Assembly: GCF_019195455.1 (NCBI RefSeq)
Contig: NZ_JAIMBW010000001.1
Span: forward strand, 3,500,001-3,564,000
Length of the DNA: 64,000 nucleotides
Source of the DNA: Gymnodinialimonas phycosphaerae
GTDB taxonomy: Bacteria > Pseudomonadota > Alphaproteobacteria > Rhodobacterales > Rhodobacteraceae
Direction: 5' to 3'
The position numbers and the translations under genes are program-made. The notes beneath the pieces were generated by a model. It made no database searches and was not told where the DNA came from. It saw only the letters and a program-made list of their open reading frames with translations. Shown piece after piece: positions 17,690 to 25,983 of this stretch. How positions within the stretch are numbered: position 1 is the stretch's first letter; every line of letters begins with the position of its first letter.

Positions 17690-18013
17690 GGGTTCTTCCG
17701 CCCGCAGGTCAGGCATGTCATAGCGCCCGGTTCGGTCCGGCAACGGCGTTTGCCTGGGCGCTTCGGGCTGCGCAAGAAGGGCCGCCTCGTACCGTCTGAT
17801 CTGCCGTTTCGCCCGGTCCAGATCGCCCGACATCCGCTTTGTGTCATCCTCTGTCGCCGTCGCCGCCCTGCAATGTCGCGTGATCTGCCCTTGGTCGGCA
17901 GCCGTGCGCCGTTCCAGGAACGCTGTGAATTTGGCTTTGGCAAGGATGTATCCGCCAAGGCCCGCCGTGAGGATCAGCGCCGTCAAAAGGATAAGGTTCA
18001 AAGCAACATACAT
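17594..18013 (-). CDS. Small membrane-anchored coiled-coil protein, copy A
   Basis: The 139-residue protein has one N-terminal membrane helix (LNLILLTALILTAGLGGYILA) followed by a charged, probably helical region (about residues 35-85) and a polar tail. It is a paralogue of the protein at 20028-20483: both share NLxLxxxLIxTAGxGGYxLAxAxF and a RYExAL block near residue 75-90. In both places the gene follows an OmpA-domain gene (9 bp gap here). Its last 96 bp overlap the 3' end of the BLUF gene on the other strand, so the C-terminus may have been altered. Family not recognised, function unknown. Confidence 0.6.
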   Translation of the reverse strand: MYVALNLILLTALILTAGLGGYILAKAKFTAFLERRTAADQGQITRHCRAATATEDDTKRMSGDLDRAKRQIRRYEAALLAQPEAPRQTPLPDRTGRYDMPDLRAEEPSGHLDGEVLQDVKKTIDVDRCRINVVRREIA

Positions 18014-18022
18014 GGCGTAATC

Positions 18023-18828
18023 CTACGGAAGTTCGGCACGGACGATGAAATCGACGCGTCGGTTAAGGGTGTCGTCGGCGCCAGCGGCACCTTCGGAAAT
18101 CGGGCGCCGGGATTCAAAGCCGATCGCCTCAAGGCGGATCCGGTCAAAGCCGGTGTCGGTCAGGTGGGTGACAACGAATTCAGCGCGTTGCCAGGACAGG
18201 ACAAGGTTCAACGTCTCATCCCCGGATGGGTCTGCGGGGCCAGCCACGACGATATAGGCGGTGTCGCATTCGGCCACCCGCTGCGCGAGGTCGACCACGG
18301 GGGCCATCGCGCCGCTGGTTGTCTCGACGGCATAAGGATCGAAAGGGACGGTGATCGACGCGGCCAAGGCGTCGAGCGTTGCGACGCAATCGGCCTCGGC
18401 CCCCAGGGCCGGTGCAGCGGGCTCGGGCACGGCGTCCGGGGTTGCGACGGTCAGCGGGGCAGTCGCTTCGGGCGCTATGCGGATCTCCATGGGTATGTTT
18501 GCAACGGCAGGAACGGGCTGCACCTGCGCAGGCGCGACGGGATCCGGGCGATCACTGCTGCGACGTCCGCCGGTGTTACGGAGGGTGACGGATCCTGCGC
18601 GACGACGGGGTCCAAGGCCGCGATGGGGCGCGGCGCGGTGCTGGTTGGCCCAAGGGCGACATAGGATGCAGCGGCGGCAGCCAGACCGAACAGAGCCAAC
18701 GAGACAGAAACCAACGCGGTTCGGGATTTGGGGTGTTGCCCCGTGGTGCGGCTGATCTGGGCCAGCGTCATGCCCGCTGCCCTTAATTCAACCGATTGTG
18801 CGTCGCGTCGTTTGCGGCTGCTCATCAT
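18023..18828 (-). pseudogene. OmpA-domain membrane protein, copy A, frameshifted
   Basis: The gene is split between two frames. From ATG 18828 (or TTG 18837) one frame gives a basic N-terminus and a membrane helix (VSVSLALFGLAAAAASYVAL), then loses sense after VAAVIAR. A second frame from about 18550 to 18023 carries a Pro/Ala-rich linker and an OmpA C-terminal-like domain ending LNRRVDFIVRAELP. Adding one C at the CCC run (18546-18548) joins them as VIAPDPVAPAQ and yields about 268 residues, close to the 277 of copy B. The peptidoglycan-binding motif is GPAD here instead of GHSD, so the domain was probably decaying already. The C-terminal part could still be translated alone. Confidence 0.7.
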
Positions 18829-18833
18829 ATCAC

Positions 18834-19043
18834 TCAATCACTATGAAACACGGCCATCATGCCCTGCTCCGTCTCGTGGAACTGGACATGGACCCGCAGT
18901 CTGGCTGCGGTTTCCTCGATCATCTTGCGGTTTTCGGCGATAGAGACCCGGGCACCCTGATCGTCCAAAGGGAACGTCAGGCCCAAGTCACAGACCATAT
19001 GTTGAATGACTGACTTCAATCGGTGAGAGTAGAATACGGCCAC
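18834..19043 (-). CDS. Possible small protein upstream of OmpA copy A
   Basis: An open frame of 69 codons (GTG 19043; ATG 18998 gives 54) ends just upstream of the copy A OmpA gene on the same strand. The product contains DLGLTFPLDDQGARVSIAENRKMIEETAARLRVHVQFHE, which reads like a natural amphipathic sequence. There is no convincing ribosome binding site, no recognised family, and no equivalent upstream of copy B. It could be a real small gene or chance. Confidence 0.3.
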   Translation of the reverse strand: MAVFYSHRLKSVIQHMVCDLGLTFPLDDQGARVSIAENRKMIEETAARLRVHVQFHETEQGMMAVFHSD

Positions 19044-19367
19044 AGTGCTATCCCCAGTCGTACGGGCGACGTTGCGCCCCTACAGGTCAAACTCACACTG
19101 TCTGTAGCGTTGACCAAAGCGGAAGCCGCAATATTTGGGGGTTTGTCGCATATTTCATGCGCTTTGGCGGATTACCCACAATTCAAGCGCCCGGTCCCGC
19201 ACCCCTGTGGTTCGCAACACAATGGCACTCAAATGGCACGAAAAAGCAGGGCTTTTGTCTTGCAAGCCGTCTGTGTTGACCGTAATGGGTGCTTTCCTAC
19301 GGTGCCTCCGGCCGAAATACGGCATGCCGCGACGCACCTGAACCACTCGAGACGATAGGAGTTGGAA
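19044..19367 (+). promoter_or_regulatory. Leader region of rpmI-rplT
   Basis: This stretch of about 320 bp before rpmI holds no gene I can support. TTGACC at 19110-19115 followed after 16 bases by TATTTG is a possible promoter, which would give a leader of roughly 220 bases. Ribosomal protein operons of this type are often controlled by L20 binding to the leader, but I cannot identify the structure by eye. infC, which often precedes rpmI, is absent. Confidence 0.3.
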
Positions 19368-19568
19368 ATGCCGAAGATGAAGACGAAGTCGAGCGCGAAG
19401 AAGCGCTTCAAGGTGACAGGCACTGGTAAGGTGCTGGCAGGTCAGGCCGGTAAACGGCACGGGATGATCAAGCGGAGCAACAAGTTCCTCCGCAATGCGC
19501 GCGGAACGGCCGAGCTTTCGGCCCCCGACGCCAAGATCGTCAAATCCTACATGCCCTACGACCGTTAA
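19368..19568 (+). CDS. rpmI: Large-subunit ribosomal protein bL35
   Basis: The 66-residue protein begins [20 protein letters not shown] and is Lys/Arg-rich throughout, the hallmark of bL35. It has the [12 protein letters not shown] segment and ends [15 protein letters not shown] lies 8 bases before the ATG at 19368. rplT follows after 12 bp, the universal order. The pair is flanked on both sides by duplicated OmpA/coiled-coil genes on the opposite strand. Confidence 0.97.
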   Translation: MPKMKTKSSAKKRFKVTGTGKVLAGQAGKRHGMIKRSNKFLRNARGTAELSAPDAKIVKSYMPYDR

Positions 19569-19580
19569 GGAGCCGCTGAT

Positions 19581-19940
19581 ATGTCCCGTACCAAAGGTGG
19601 AACCGTCACTCACCGTCGCCACAAGAAAGTCATCGATGCCGCCAAGGGTTACTATGGCGCGCGGTCGACCAACTTCCGCACCGCGACCCAGGCCGTCGAC
19701 AAGGCCAACCAATACGCCACCCGCGACCGCAAGAACCGCAAGCGCCAGTTCCGCGCCCTGTGGATCCAGCGCATCAACGCGGCTGTGCGTCAGCATGATG
19801 AGGCGCTGACATATTCGCGCTTCATCAACGGTCTGGCGAAAGCCGGGATCGAGGTGGACCGCAAGGTCCTTGCTGATCTGGCCGTGCACGAGCCCGACGC
19901 CTTCGGCGCGATCGTGGATCAGGCGAAGGCCGCGCTTTAA
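19581..19940 (+). CDS. rplT: Large-subunit ribosomal protein bL20
   Basis: bL20 is an early assembly protein of the 50S subunit and in many bacteria represses its own operon. The 119-residue sequence is canonical: [58 protein letters not shown] and a C-terminal domain ending [13 protein letters not shown] strong terminator follows within 30 bp. Confidence 0.97.
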   Translation: MSRTKGGTVTHRRHKKVIDAAKGYYGARSTNFRTATQAVDKANQYATRDRKNRKRQFRALWIQRINAAVRQHDEALTYSRFINGLAKAGIEVDRKVLADLAVHEPDAFGAIVDQAKAAL

Positions 19941-19965
19941 GCGTCTTTCCTGTCGGAAACAAAAG

Positions 19966-20003
19966 AAACCCCGCGGCACCGATCTGGCGCCGCGGGGTTT
20001 TTT
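19966..20003 (+). terminator. Rho-independent terminator of rpmI-rplT
   Basis: A perfect 12-bp stem, AAACCCCGCGGC at 19966-19977 and its complement at 19989-20000, with an 11-base loop and a run of six T (19998-20003) on the plus strand. The stem starts with A on the left and ends in T on the right, so it may also work for the opposing small membrane protein gene, but its placement favours rplT. Confidence 0.92.
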
Positions 20004-20027
20004 GTTGCCTCGGATCGTGAGGGGCCG

Positions 20028-20483
20028 TCAGGCGATGGCGCGGCTCATCTGCTCCAAACCACGGCGTTGTGCGACGGGGGCTACGTCCTGATCGCCTGCG
20101 CGGTCAAAGTCATCAACGCCATGGACGCGCTGCACGTAGGCGGCTGCCTGCTGTTGCAGCGACTGCTCGTTGACGGCTGCGGCTGCGGCTTCCAGATCCA
20201 CTTCGCTGGCCGGATAGCCCTCGAACAAGGCCACTTCATAGCGGCTGACCCGTCCACGGGCGCGGGTAAGGTCTTCGGACAGGATGGCTACTTCTGCTTC
20301 GAGGCGTGCGACGTCTTTGTGCGCTTGCTTGCCGTCCCGCTGGGACCGGGCAAGGCGGGCTTGGTAGGCCATGACGCGATTGGCGATCGTGGCGGCGAAG
20401 TGGGCGCGGGCAAGCAGGTAGCCCCCGGCGCCAGCGGTGCTGATCAGCAAAAGGACAAGCATGAGATTAACGAATACGGGCAT
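20028..20483 (-). CDS. Small membrane-anchored coiled-coil protein, copy B
   Basis: The 151-residue protein has an N-terminal membrane helix (MLVLLLISTAGAGGYLLARAHF), then a predicted coiled coil from about residue 35 to 85 (AHKDVARLEAEVAILSEDLTRARGRVSRYEVALFEG) and an Ala/Gln-rich tail ending QRRGLEQMSRAIA. It is the intact paralogue of the gene at 17594-18013. It starts 18 bp after the OmpA-domain gene, so the pair is an operon. The anchor-plus-coiled-coil design suggests a scaffold partner of the OmpA-domain protein, but this is inference; I know no named family. Confidence 0.72.
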   Translation of the reverse strand: MPVFVNLMLVLLLISTAGAGGYLLARAHFAATIANRVMAYQARLARSQRDGKQAHKDVARLEAEVAILSEDLTRARGRVSRYEVALFEGYPASEVDLEAAAAAVNEQSLQQQAAAYVQRVHGVDDFDRAGDQDVAPVAQRRGLEQMSRAIA

Positions 20484-20501
20484 GGTTCTTGACCTTTTCA
20501 G

Positions 20502-21335
20502 TTACTGGCGCAACGGCACGACGGCGAATTCGACGCGACGGCTGAGGGCTTGGGCTTGTTCGGCCGGGGTGTCTGCCAGAAGCTGGCGGGACCCGAAGCC
20601 GATGGGCTCGTAGAAAGACGTGTCGTGACCGGCGGCTTCAATCGCCTCGATCACGGATTCGGCGCGCTCCCACGACAGCAGAAGGTTTTGCGTTTCGTCA
20701 CCGGTGGCGTCGGAATGGCCGCGCACCATCACGCGGATACCGCTGCACGACGCGACGCCTTCGGCGAAGGAGAAGGCGGCGTTCATGTCTTCCGACTCTG
20801 CGTCGGTGGACCCTGCCGAGAAGCGGACCGACAAACGATCAGCAGCCCCTTGCAGGTTCTGGCGGCAGATCTCTGCCTGGGCTTCCGTCAGGACGGGGCG
20901 GTTCGCGGCGCGCCGCTCTTCCCGGCCGGTTGCGGCATCGACCGAGAGGGACGTGAAGACCAGTTCTTCCTCCTCCGGGGCGACTTCGGTGACCTCCAGG
21001 GCGGCTTCCAACACCGGTGGAAGGTCTTCGGTTTCGACCTCGGCCACCTGTTCCGGGGCCGTGGGGGCTTGCGGTGCCAGCACGGGTTGCACGGCGGCAA
21101 CCGGGGCTGCGGGCAACGTCATGGCCATCTGGCGCGGCGTTTGCGCCGTGTTCTGCCCCGTGGCAAGGAACCCACCGGCCACGCCGGACACGGTAAACAG
21201 GCCTGCTGCCAGCAAGACCGACGGCGTTGCCACCAGCTTGCGGTAATGATCTGCCCGCCGGGATGCATGGGCCAGCCGCTGGCTTGCATCCTCATGATCC
21301 ATGTCTTGTTGCATGCGTTTTCTAAAGATCGCCAT
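20502..21335 (-). CDS. Membrane-anchored OmpA-domain protein, copy B
   Basis: The 277-residue protein has a charged cytoplasmic N-terminus (about 35 residues), one membrane helix (VLLAAGLFTVSGVAGGFLA), a Pro/Ala/Glu-rich linker and a C-terminal OmpA/MotB-type domain. The domain has VRGHSDATGDETQNLLLSWERAESV, with the Asp and Arg positions that bind peptidoglycan in OmpA-type proteins, and ends SRRVEFAVVPL. It is therefore probably an inner-membrane protein reaching the cell wall, like MotB but without the channel helix motif. Start ATG 21335 has GGAG eight bases upstream. It is upstream of and probably co-transcribed with the coiled-coil gene. The role is unknown. Confidence 0.78.
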   Translation of the reverse strand: MAIFRKRMQQDMDHEDASQRLAHASRRADHYRKLVATPSVLLAAGLFTVSGVAGGFLATGQNTAQTPRQMAMTLPAAPVAAVQPVLAPQAPTAPEQVAEVETEDLPPVLEAALEVTEVAPEEEELVFTSLSVDAATGREERRAANRPVLTEAQAEICRQNLQGAADRLSVRFSAGSTDAESEDMNAAFSFAEGVASCSGIRVMVRGHSDATGDETQNLLLSWERAESVIEAIEAAGHDTSFYEPIGFGSRQLLADTPAEQAQALSRRVEFAVVPLRQ

Positions 21336-21890
21336 CAAACAAACTCCGTCTGTGTAGACGACGCACCCAAGGGTATGGCGCCGCCTTGATACTCTACGGA
21401 TACACGGGGGGAGAGTGTTGATGTGGCGACCCAGCCGCCCGCACATGCGCATGGCCGATGCTGTTCCGCATCGACCAGACCCGTGGCGGGAGCCAAGTTT
21501 CGGGGGGCAAACCCCGAGTTTTGTGTGACCAACATGCTCACGTGTACCTGCCCAATAGATGCCGGTGCTTACTCGCCCGACTTGGCGGCGAAACTGAGGG
21601 CAAGCCCGGTTTCAGTCAATGATTTGACACACTTGTGCCGAATCACCTGACTTAGCTGTTGCGGGAATGCCGCCCTGTGTCTGAAAGGACACTTACCGCA
21701 AGGGCCGATATTCATCATTTTTATCAATATATTAGAGTCCTTACGCGCACGTCATTCCGGCCCTTGAAAAGGGGCGCTTCAAATGTGGCAGGAATGGGGC
21801 AGGCACGGCTTCGGCCAAAGCGCTCAGCTTGCATTCCCCCCCTCTCCCGCATAGGGATTTGCCGGAATTACGAGGCGGGAGCGCGCGAAT
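21336..21890. other. Intergenic region between divergent OmpA-B and pheS
   Basis: About 555 bp with no gene I can support; short open frames here lack ribosome binding sites and natural composition. It must hold promoters for the OmpA operon (leftward) and pheS (rightward). A TTGACA at 21624-21629 could be a -35 element for pheS, but no convincing -10 follows at normal spacing. A small GC hairpin with TTTT lies near 21501-21526. Confidence 0.45.
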
Positions 21891-22964
21891 ATGGACGGCT
21901 TGGACGACTTGCGAAGCAGCTGGATTGACCGCATCGGCGGCGCCACGGATGAGGCGACGCTAGAGGAATTTCGCGTGGCCGCCCTTGGCAAGAAGGGTGA
22001 GATCTCGCTGAAGATGCGAGAGCTTGGGAAGATGACGCCCGAGGAACGGCAGGTTGCCGGTCCCGCGCTCAATGCCCTGAAGGATGAGGTCAACGCCGCA
22101 ATTGTGGCGAAGAAGGCCGGTCTGGCCGACGCCGCGTTGGATGAGCGGCTGAAGGCGGAGTGGTTGGACGTGACGCTGCCCGCGCGGCACCGTCGTGTGG
22201 GGTCCATTCACCCTGTCAGCCAGGTCATGGAGGAGGTCACGGCGATCTTCGCCGACATGGGCTTTTCCGTCGCGGAAGGCCCGCAGATCGAGACGGACTT
22301 CTACAATTTCGACGCGCTCAACATCCCCGGCCACCACCCCGCGCGGGCCGAGATGGACACGTTCTATACGCATAGGGCCGAGGGCGATAACCGCCCGCCC
22401 CACGTGCTGCGCACTCACACGTCCCCCGTGCAGATCCGCCATATGGAAAAGTACGGCGCGCCGTGTCGCATCATCGCGCCGGGTCGCGTTTATCGCGCGG
22501 ACTACGACCAGACCCACACGCCGATGTTCCATCAGGTGGAGGGGCTTGTGTTGGGCAAAGACGTTTCGATGGCCAACCTGAAATGGGTGCTGGAGGAGTT
22601 CTATTCGGCGTTCTTCGGGGTGGCGGTCAAAACCCGCTTCCGCGCGTCCCACTTCCCCTTCGTGGAACCGGGCGCCGAGGTCGACATTCAGTGCAGCTTC
22701 GAGGGCGGCACGGTGAAGGTCGGTGAGGGCGACGATTGGCTGGAGATCTTGGGCTCTGGCATGGTGCATCCGAAAGTGCTTGAGGCTGGAGGGATCGACC
22801 CGTCCGAGTTCCAGGGCTTCGCGTTCGGCATGGGCATCGACCGGATTGCCATGCTGAAATACGGCATCCCGGATTTGCGCGACTTCTTCAACAGCGACCT
22901 GCGGTGGCTGCGGCACTACGGGTTTGGGGCGCTGGAGATGCCAAGCGTGCATGCGGGGGTTTGA
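21891..22964 (+). CDS. pheS: Phenylalanyl-tRNA synthetase alpha subunit
   Basis: Catalytic subunit of the alpha2-beta2 enzyme that charges tRNA-Phe. The N-terminal coiled coil (residues 1-90) is followed by the class II core: [19 protein letters not shown], motif 2 with [48 protein letters not shown], and motif 3 [18 protein letters not shown]. At 357 residues it is typical. Unusually, pheT does not follow directly; a PemK-like gene and a terminator intervene. Confidence 0.96.
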   Translation: MDGLDDLRSSWIDRIGGATDEATLEEFRVAALGKKGEISLKMRELGKMTPEERQVAGPALNALKDEVNAAIVAKKAGLADAALDERLKAEWLDVTLPARHRRVGSIHPVSQVMEEVTAIFADMGFSVAEGPQIETDFYNFDALNIPGHHPARAEMDTFYTHRAEGDNRPPHVLRTHTSPVQIRHMEKYGAPCRIIAPGRVYRADYDQTHTPMFHQVEGLVLGKDVSMANLKWVLEEFYSAFFGVAVKTRFRASHFPFVEPGAEVDIQCSFEGGTVKVGEGDDWLEILGSGMVHPKVLEAGGIDPSEFQGFAFGMGIDRIAMLKYGIPDLRDFFNSDLRWLRHYGFGALEMPSVHAGV

Positions 22965-22970
22965 GAAGGC

Positions 22971-23363
22971 TTGCCACTTAAATTCCACCCACGCGCAGGC
23001 GCGCTTCTAGTTGCAGATTTTCGAGGTTTTGAACCGCCAGAGATCTGCAAGCGGCGCCCTGTCGTAGTCGTTTCGCCCCGCCTTCCCAATCGAGGCGATC
23101 TAGTTGCAGTTGTTCCGACCAGTACAACGGCTCCGATCAAGCAACTTCCATATCATGTGAAGCTTAGCCAGAATTATGCACCTTGGGATGCTCCCGATGA
23201 TGGAGTTTGGGCTAAGTGCGATTTGCTGATGAACATTAGCCTGAAGCGAATGGATGGCTTCAAGGTTGGTAAGCGGAAATGGATCACGCCTGCGATCTCT
23301 GCTGCTGATCTTGAAAATGTGCGCGCGGGCGTGTTGGCAGCTCTAGGATTCGGCAGTCATTGA
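22971..23363 (+). CDS. PemK/MazF-superfamily toxin-like protein without antitoxin
   Basis: The 130-residue product resembles the PemK/MazF-like group that starts with FHPxxGxxLxxDFxGxxPPE, followed by KRRPVVVVSPRLPNRGDLVAVVPTSTTAP, and ends in a helix VRAGVLAALGF. MazF/PemK proteins are mRNA interferases. The conserved RRPVVVVS strand and the S/T-T-A-P turn of the fold are visible. It begins with TTG six bases after the pheS stop and ends before a terminator, so it is probably expressed with pheS. No gene for a small DNA-binding antitoxin is present on either side. Catalytic ability is unproven; this subgroup often lacks a neighbouring antitoxin. Confidence 0.75.
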   Translation: MPLKFHPRAGALLVADFRGFEPPEICKRRPVVVVSPRLPNRGDLVAVVPTSTTAPIKQLPYHVKLSQNYAPWDAPDDGVWAKCDLLMNISLKRMDGFKVGKRKWITPAISAADLENVRAGVLAALGFGSH

Positions 23364-23434
23364 ATCTTCATTGATGAAGCGGTATATGTACAGGGTATCC
23401 CGGTTTTCGGGCTTTAAGACCTGGTTTTCTAGGC

Positions 23435-23481
23435 AGACCGCCCGCTAAGCGATATCAAGCTTTGGGCGGTCTTCGTTTTTT
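23435..23481 (+). terminator. Rho-independent terminator after pheS-pemK
   Basis: AGACCGCCC at 23435-23443 pairs with GGGCGGTCT at 23464-23472, leaving a 20-base loop, and TTTTTT follows at 23476-23481. It lies between the PemK-like gene and pheT, so most pheS transcripts should end here unless antitermination or attenuation occurs. Confidence 0.85.
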
Positions 23482-23566
23482 GCGTCCATACTTTCCAGAT
23501 GCCCTCCATGGACTTCGTAGCGTGAACGGGTAGAACACCCGTGAATAAACGCGCGGAGCCCCGAAA

Positions 23567-25969
23567 ATGAAATTCACCCTCTCCTGGCTGAAAGATCACC
23601 TCGACACGGACGCCTCTGTCCAAGCCATCACCGATGCCCTCACGGACCTCGGGCTGGAAGTGGAAGGCGTGGAGGACCGCGCGGCGGCGTTGGCCAATTT
23701 CACCATTGCCCACGTCCAATCCGCCGAGAAGCATCCGGAGGCAGACCGTCTGCGCGTGTGTCAGGTGGAAACCAACGACGGCGTGCAACAGATCATCTGC
23801 GGTGCGCCCAATGCGCGGGCGGGCATCCACGTGGTGCTGGCGAAACCCGGCGATTATATCCCCGGCCTCGACATCACCATCGGCGTCGGCAAGATCCGCG
23901 GGATCGAGAGTTTCGGGATGATGGCCTCCGAGCGGGAATTGGAACTGTCCGAGGAACACGACGGCATCATCGAGCTGGACAATGCCGAGGTCGGGCAGAC
24001 CTTCGTCGATTGGCTGGCCAAGAACGACCCCGCCAAGGTGGACCCGGTGATCGAGATTGCGATCACGCCGAACCGGCAGGACGCGCTTGGCATTCACGGG
24101 ATTGCGCGTGACTTGGCGGCGAAGGGGCTGGGGACGTTGAAGGCCCATGAGCCCGCCGAGATCAAAGGCACGTTCAAAAGCCCGATCAACGTCACCATCG
24201 ACGCCGATACGCTGGACACCGCCCCGCATTTCACCGGGCGGCTTATTCGCGGTGTCAAGAACGGCCCCTCTCCGCAGTGGTTGCAGGACCGCCTGCGCGC
24301 CATTGGGCTGCGGCCGATTTCTGCGCTTGTCGATATCACCAACTACTTCACCTACGACCAGAACCGTCCCCTGCACGTGTTCGACGCGGACAAGGTGGCG
24401 GGTAATCTGCGGGTGCATAAAGCGGCGGGCGGTGAGACGCTGACCGCGCTGGATGACAAGGAATACACCCTGCCTGCCGGTCACATGGTGATCAGCGACG
24501 ACAATGGCCCAGAGAGCATTGCGGGGATCATGGGCGGGCTGGACACCGGCTGCACCGAGGAGACGGTGAACGTCTTCCTCGAGTCCGCCTGGTGGGACAC
24601 CATCGCGATTGCCTATGCGGGCCGTGCGCTGAAAATCAACTCGGACGCGCGCTATCGGTTCGAGCGGGGCGTGGACCCGGAGTATACGCTGCCCGGCCTG
24701 CACGCGGCGACGCAGATGGTGCTGGATTTGTGCGGTGGAGAGGCGTCTGAGGTTGTGGAAGCGGGCAAGCCGCTGGACACCGCACGCAGCTACACGATGC
24801 GGCCAGACCGGGTGAACTCCTTGGTCGGAATGAACGTGTCCCGCGAAGAGCAGGCGCGCATCCTGACGGCTTTGGGGTTCAGCGCCACCGGCACCGATAC
24901 GCTGGAGGTTTGGGTGCCAAGCTGGCGTCGCGATATCCAGGGGGAGGCCGATCTTGTAGAAGAAGTCGCTCGCGTCACGTCCCTGTCCCAGTTGGAGCCG
25001 CAGCCCTTGCCGCGCGAACCCGGCGTTCCCGCGCCCGTGCTGACGCCGATGCAGCTGCGCGAACGCAGTGCCCGGCGCACAATTGCGGCGCTGGGGTACA
25101 ATGAATGCGTGACCTATAGCTTCATCGACAAGGCCAGTGCAGAGCTGTTCGGCGGCGGCACCGATGACGTGATGCTGGAAAACCCGATCAGCTCCGAGAT
25201 GTCGCACATGCGCCCCTCGGTTCTGCCGGGGCTGCTGCAGGCCGCGGCGCGCAACCAGGCGCGTGGGATGGTGGATATGGCGCTGTTCGAAGTTGGCGCA
25301 GGCTTCCATGGTGGTGAACCGGGGGAGCAGCATTTGCAGGCCTCGGGCATTCTGGTGGGCCACACCGGTCCCCGCGATCCCCATGGCGCACGTCGTGCGG
25401 TGGATGTCTATGATGTGAAAGCCGATGCGGAGGCCGTTCTGGCCGCCATTGGCGCACCGGCCAAGGCGCAGATCCTGCGCGGGGCGGGCGACCAATGGCA
25501 CCCGGGGCGGCACGGGATGATCTGCCTTGGGCCCAAGAAAGTGCTTGGGATCTTTGGCGAAATTCACCCCAAGATCCTGTCGGCGATGGATGTGAAGGGC
25601 CCTGCAATGGCCTTCACGATCTTCCCCGAAGAGGTGCCGATGCCGCGCAGCACGTCCGCCACGCGCGGGGCCGTGACGATGTTGGACCTGCAAGCGGTGG
25701 AGCGTGATTTCGCCTTCGTCGTGCCCACGGATGTGGCCGCGTTGGATCTGGTGAATGCTGCCGCTGGCGCCGACAAGGCACTGATTGCTGACGTGAGCGT
25801 CTTTGACGAATTCATCGGCGGGTCGCTGGGGGAGGGCAACAAGTCCATCGCCATCGCGGTCCGCATGCAGCCCCGCGACAAGACCCTGACCGAGGAAGAG
25901 ATCGAGGCCGTGGCCGCGAAGATCGTTGAGAAGGTCAGCAAAGCCACGGGCGGTACGTTGCGCGGATAA
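23567..25969 (+). CDS. pheT: Phenylalanyl-tRNA synthetase beta subunit
   Basis: The 800-residue beta subunit supplies tRNA binding and editing. Visible domains in order: the N-terminal MKFTLSWLKDHLDTDASV, a tRNA-binding OB fold (about residues 40-150, with VCQVETNDGVQQIICGAPNARAG), the B3/B4 editing domain (DITNYFTYDQNRPLHVFDADK), B5, the catalytic-like core, and the C-terminal ferredoxin-like anticodon-binding domain (SVFDEFIGGSLGEGNKSIAI). It is separated from pheS by 602 bp and a terminator, so it should have its own promoter between 23482 and 23566. ytoQ follows after 14 bp. Confidence 0.96.
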   Translation: MKFTLSWLKDHLDTDASVQAITDALTDLGLEVEGVEDRAAALANFTIAHVQSAEKHPEADRLRVCQVETNDGVQQIICGAPNARAGIHVVLAKPGDYIPGLDITIGVGKIRGIESFGMMASERELELSEEHDGIIELDNAEVGQTFVDWLAKNDPAKVDPVIEIAITPNRQDALGIHGIARDLAAKGLGTLKAHEPAEIKGTFKSPINVTIDADTLDTAPHFTGRLIRGVKNGPSPQWLQDRLRAIGLRPISALVDITNYFTYDQNRPLHVFDADKVAGNLRVHKAAGGETLTALDDKEYTLPAGHMVISDDNGPESIAGIMGGLDTGCTEETVNVFLESAWWDTIAIAYAGRALKINSDARYRFERGVDPEYTLPGLHAATQMVLDLCGGEASEVVEAGKPLDTARSYTMRPDRVNSLVGMNVSREEQARILTALGFSATGTDTLEVWVPSWRRDIQGEADLVEEVARVTSLSQLEPQPLPREPGVPAPVLTPMQLRERSARRTIAALGYNECVTYSFIDKASAELFGGGTDDVMLENPISSEMSHMRPSVLPGLLQAAARNQARGMVDMALFEVGAGFHGGEPGEQHLQASGILVGHTGPRDPHGARRAVDVYDVKADAEAVLAAIGAPAKAQILRGAGDQWHPGRHGMICLGPKKVLGIFGEIHPKILSAMDVKGPAMAFTIFPEEVPMPRSTSATRGAVTMLDLQAVERDFAFVVPTDVAALDLVNAAAGADKALIADVSVFDEFIGGSLGEGNKSIAIAVRMQPRDKTLTEEEIEAVAAKIVEKVSKATGGTLRG

Positions 25970-25983
25970 AGGAGAAATACCCG

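Noticed and set aside
19023..19358. 111-codon ORF upstream of rpmI
   Set aside because: No ribosome binding site, no family resemblance and unnatural composition; it lies in the probable leader of the ribosomal protein operon.
23364..23434. Possible tRNA or riboswitch between the PemK-like gene and pheT
   Set aside because: No cloverleaf or T-loop consensus could be found; the only clear structure is the terminator.
23429..25693. 754-codon reverse ORF
   Set aside because: Lies opposite pheT, which matches its family over the full length; the reverse translation has no recognisable motif.
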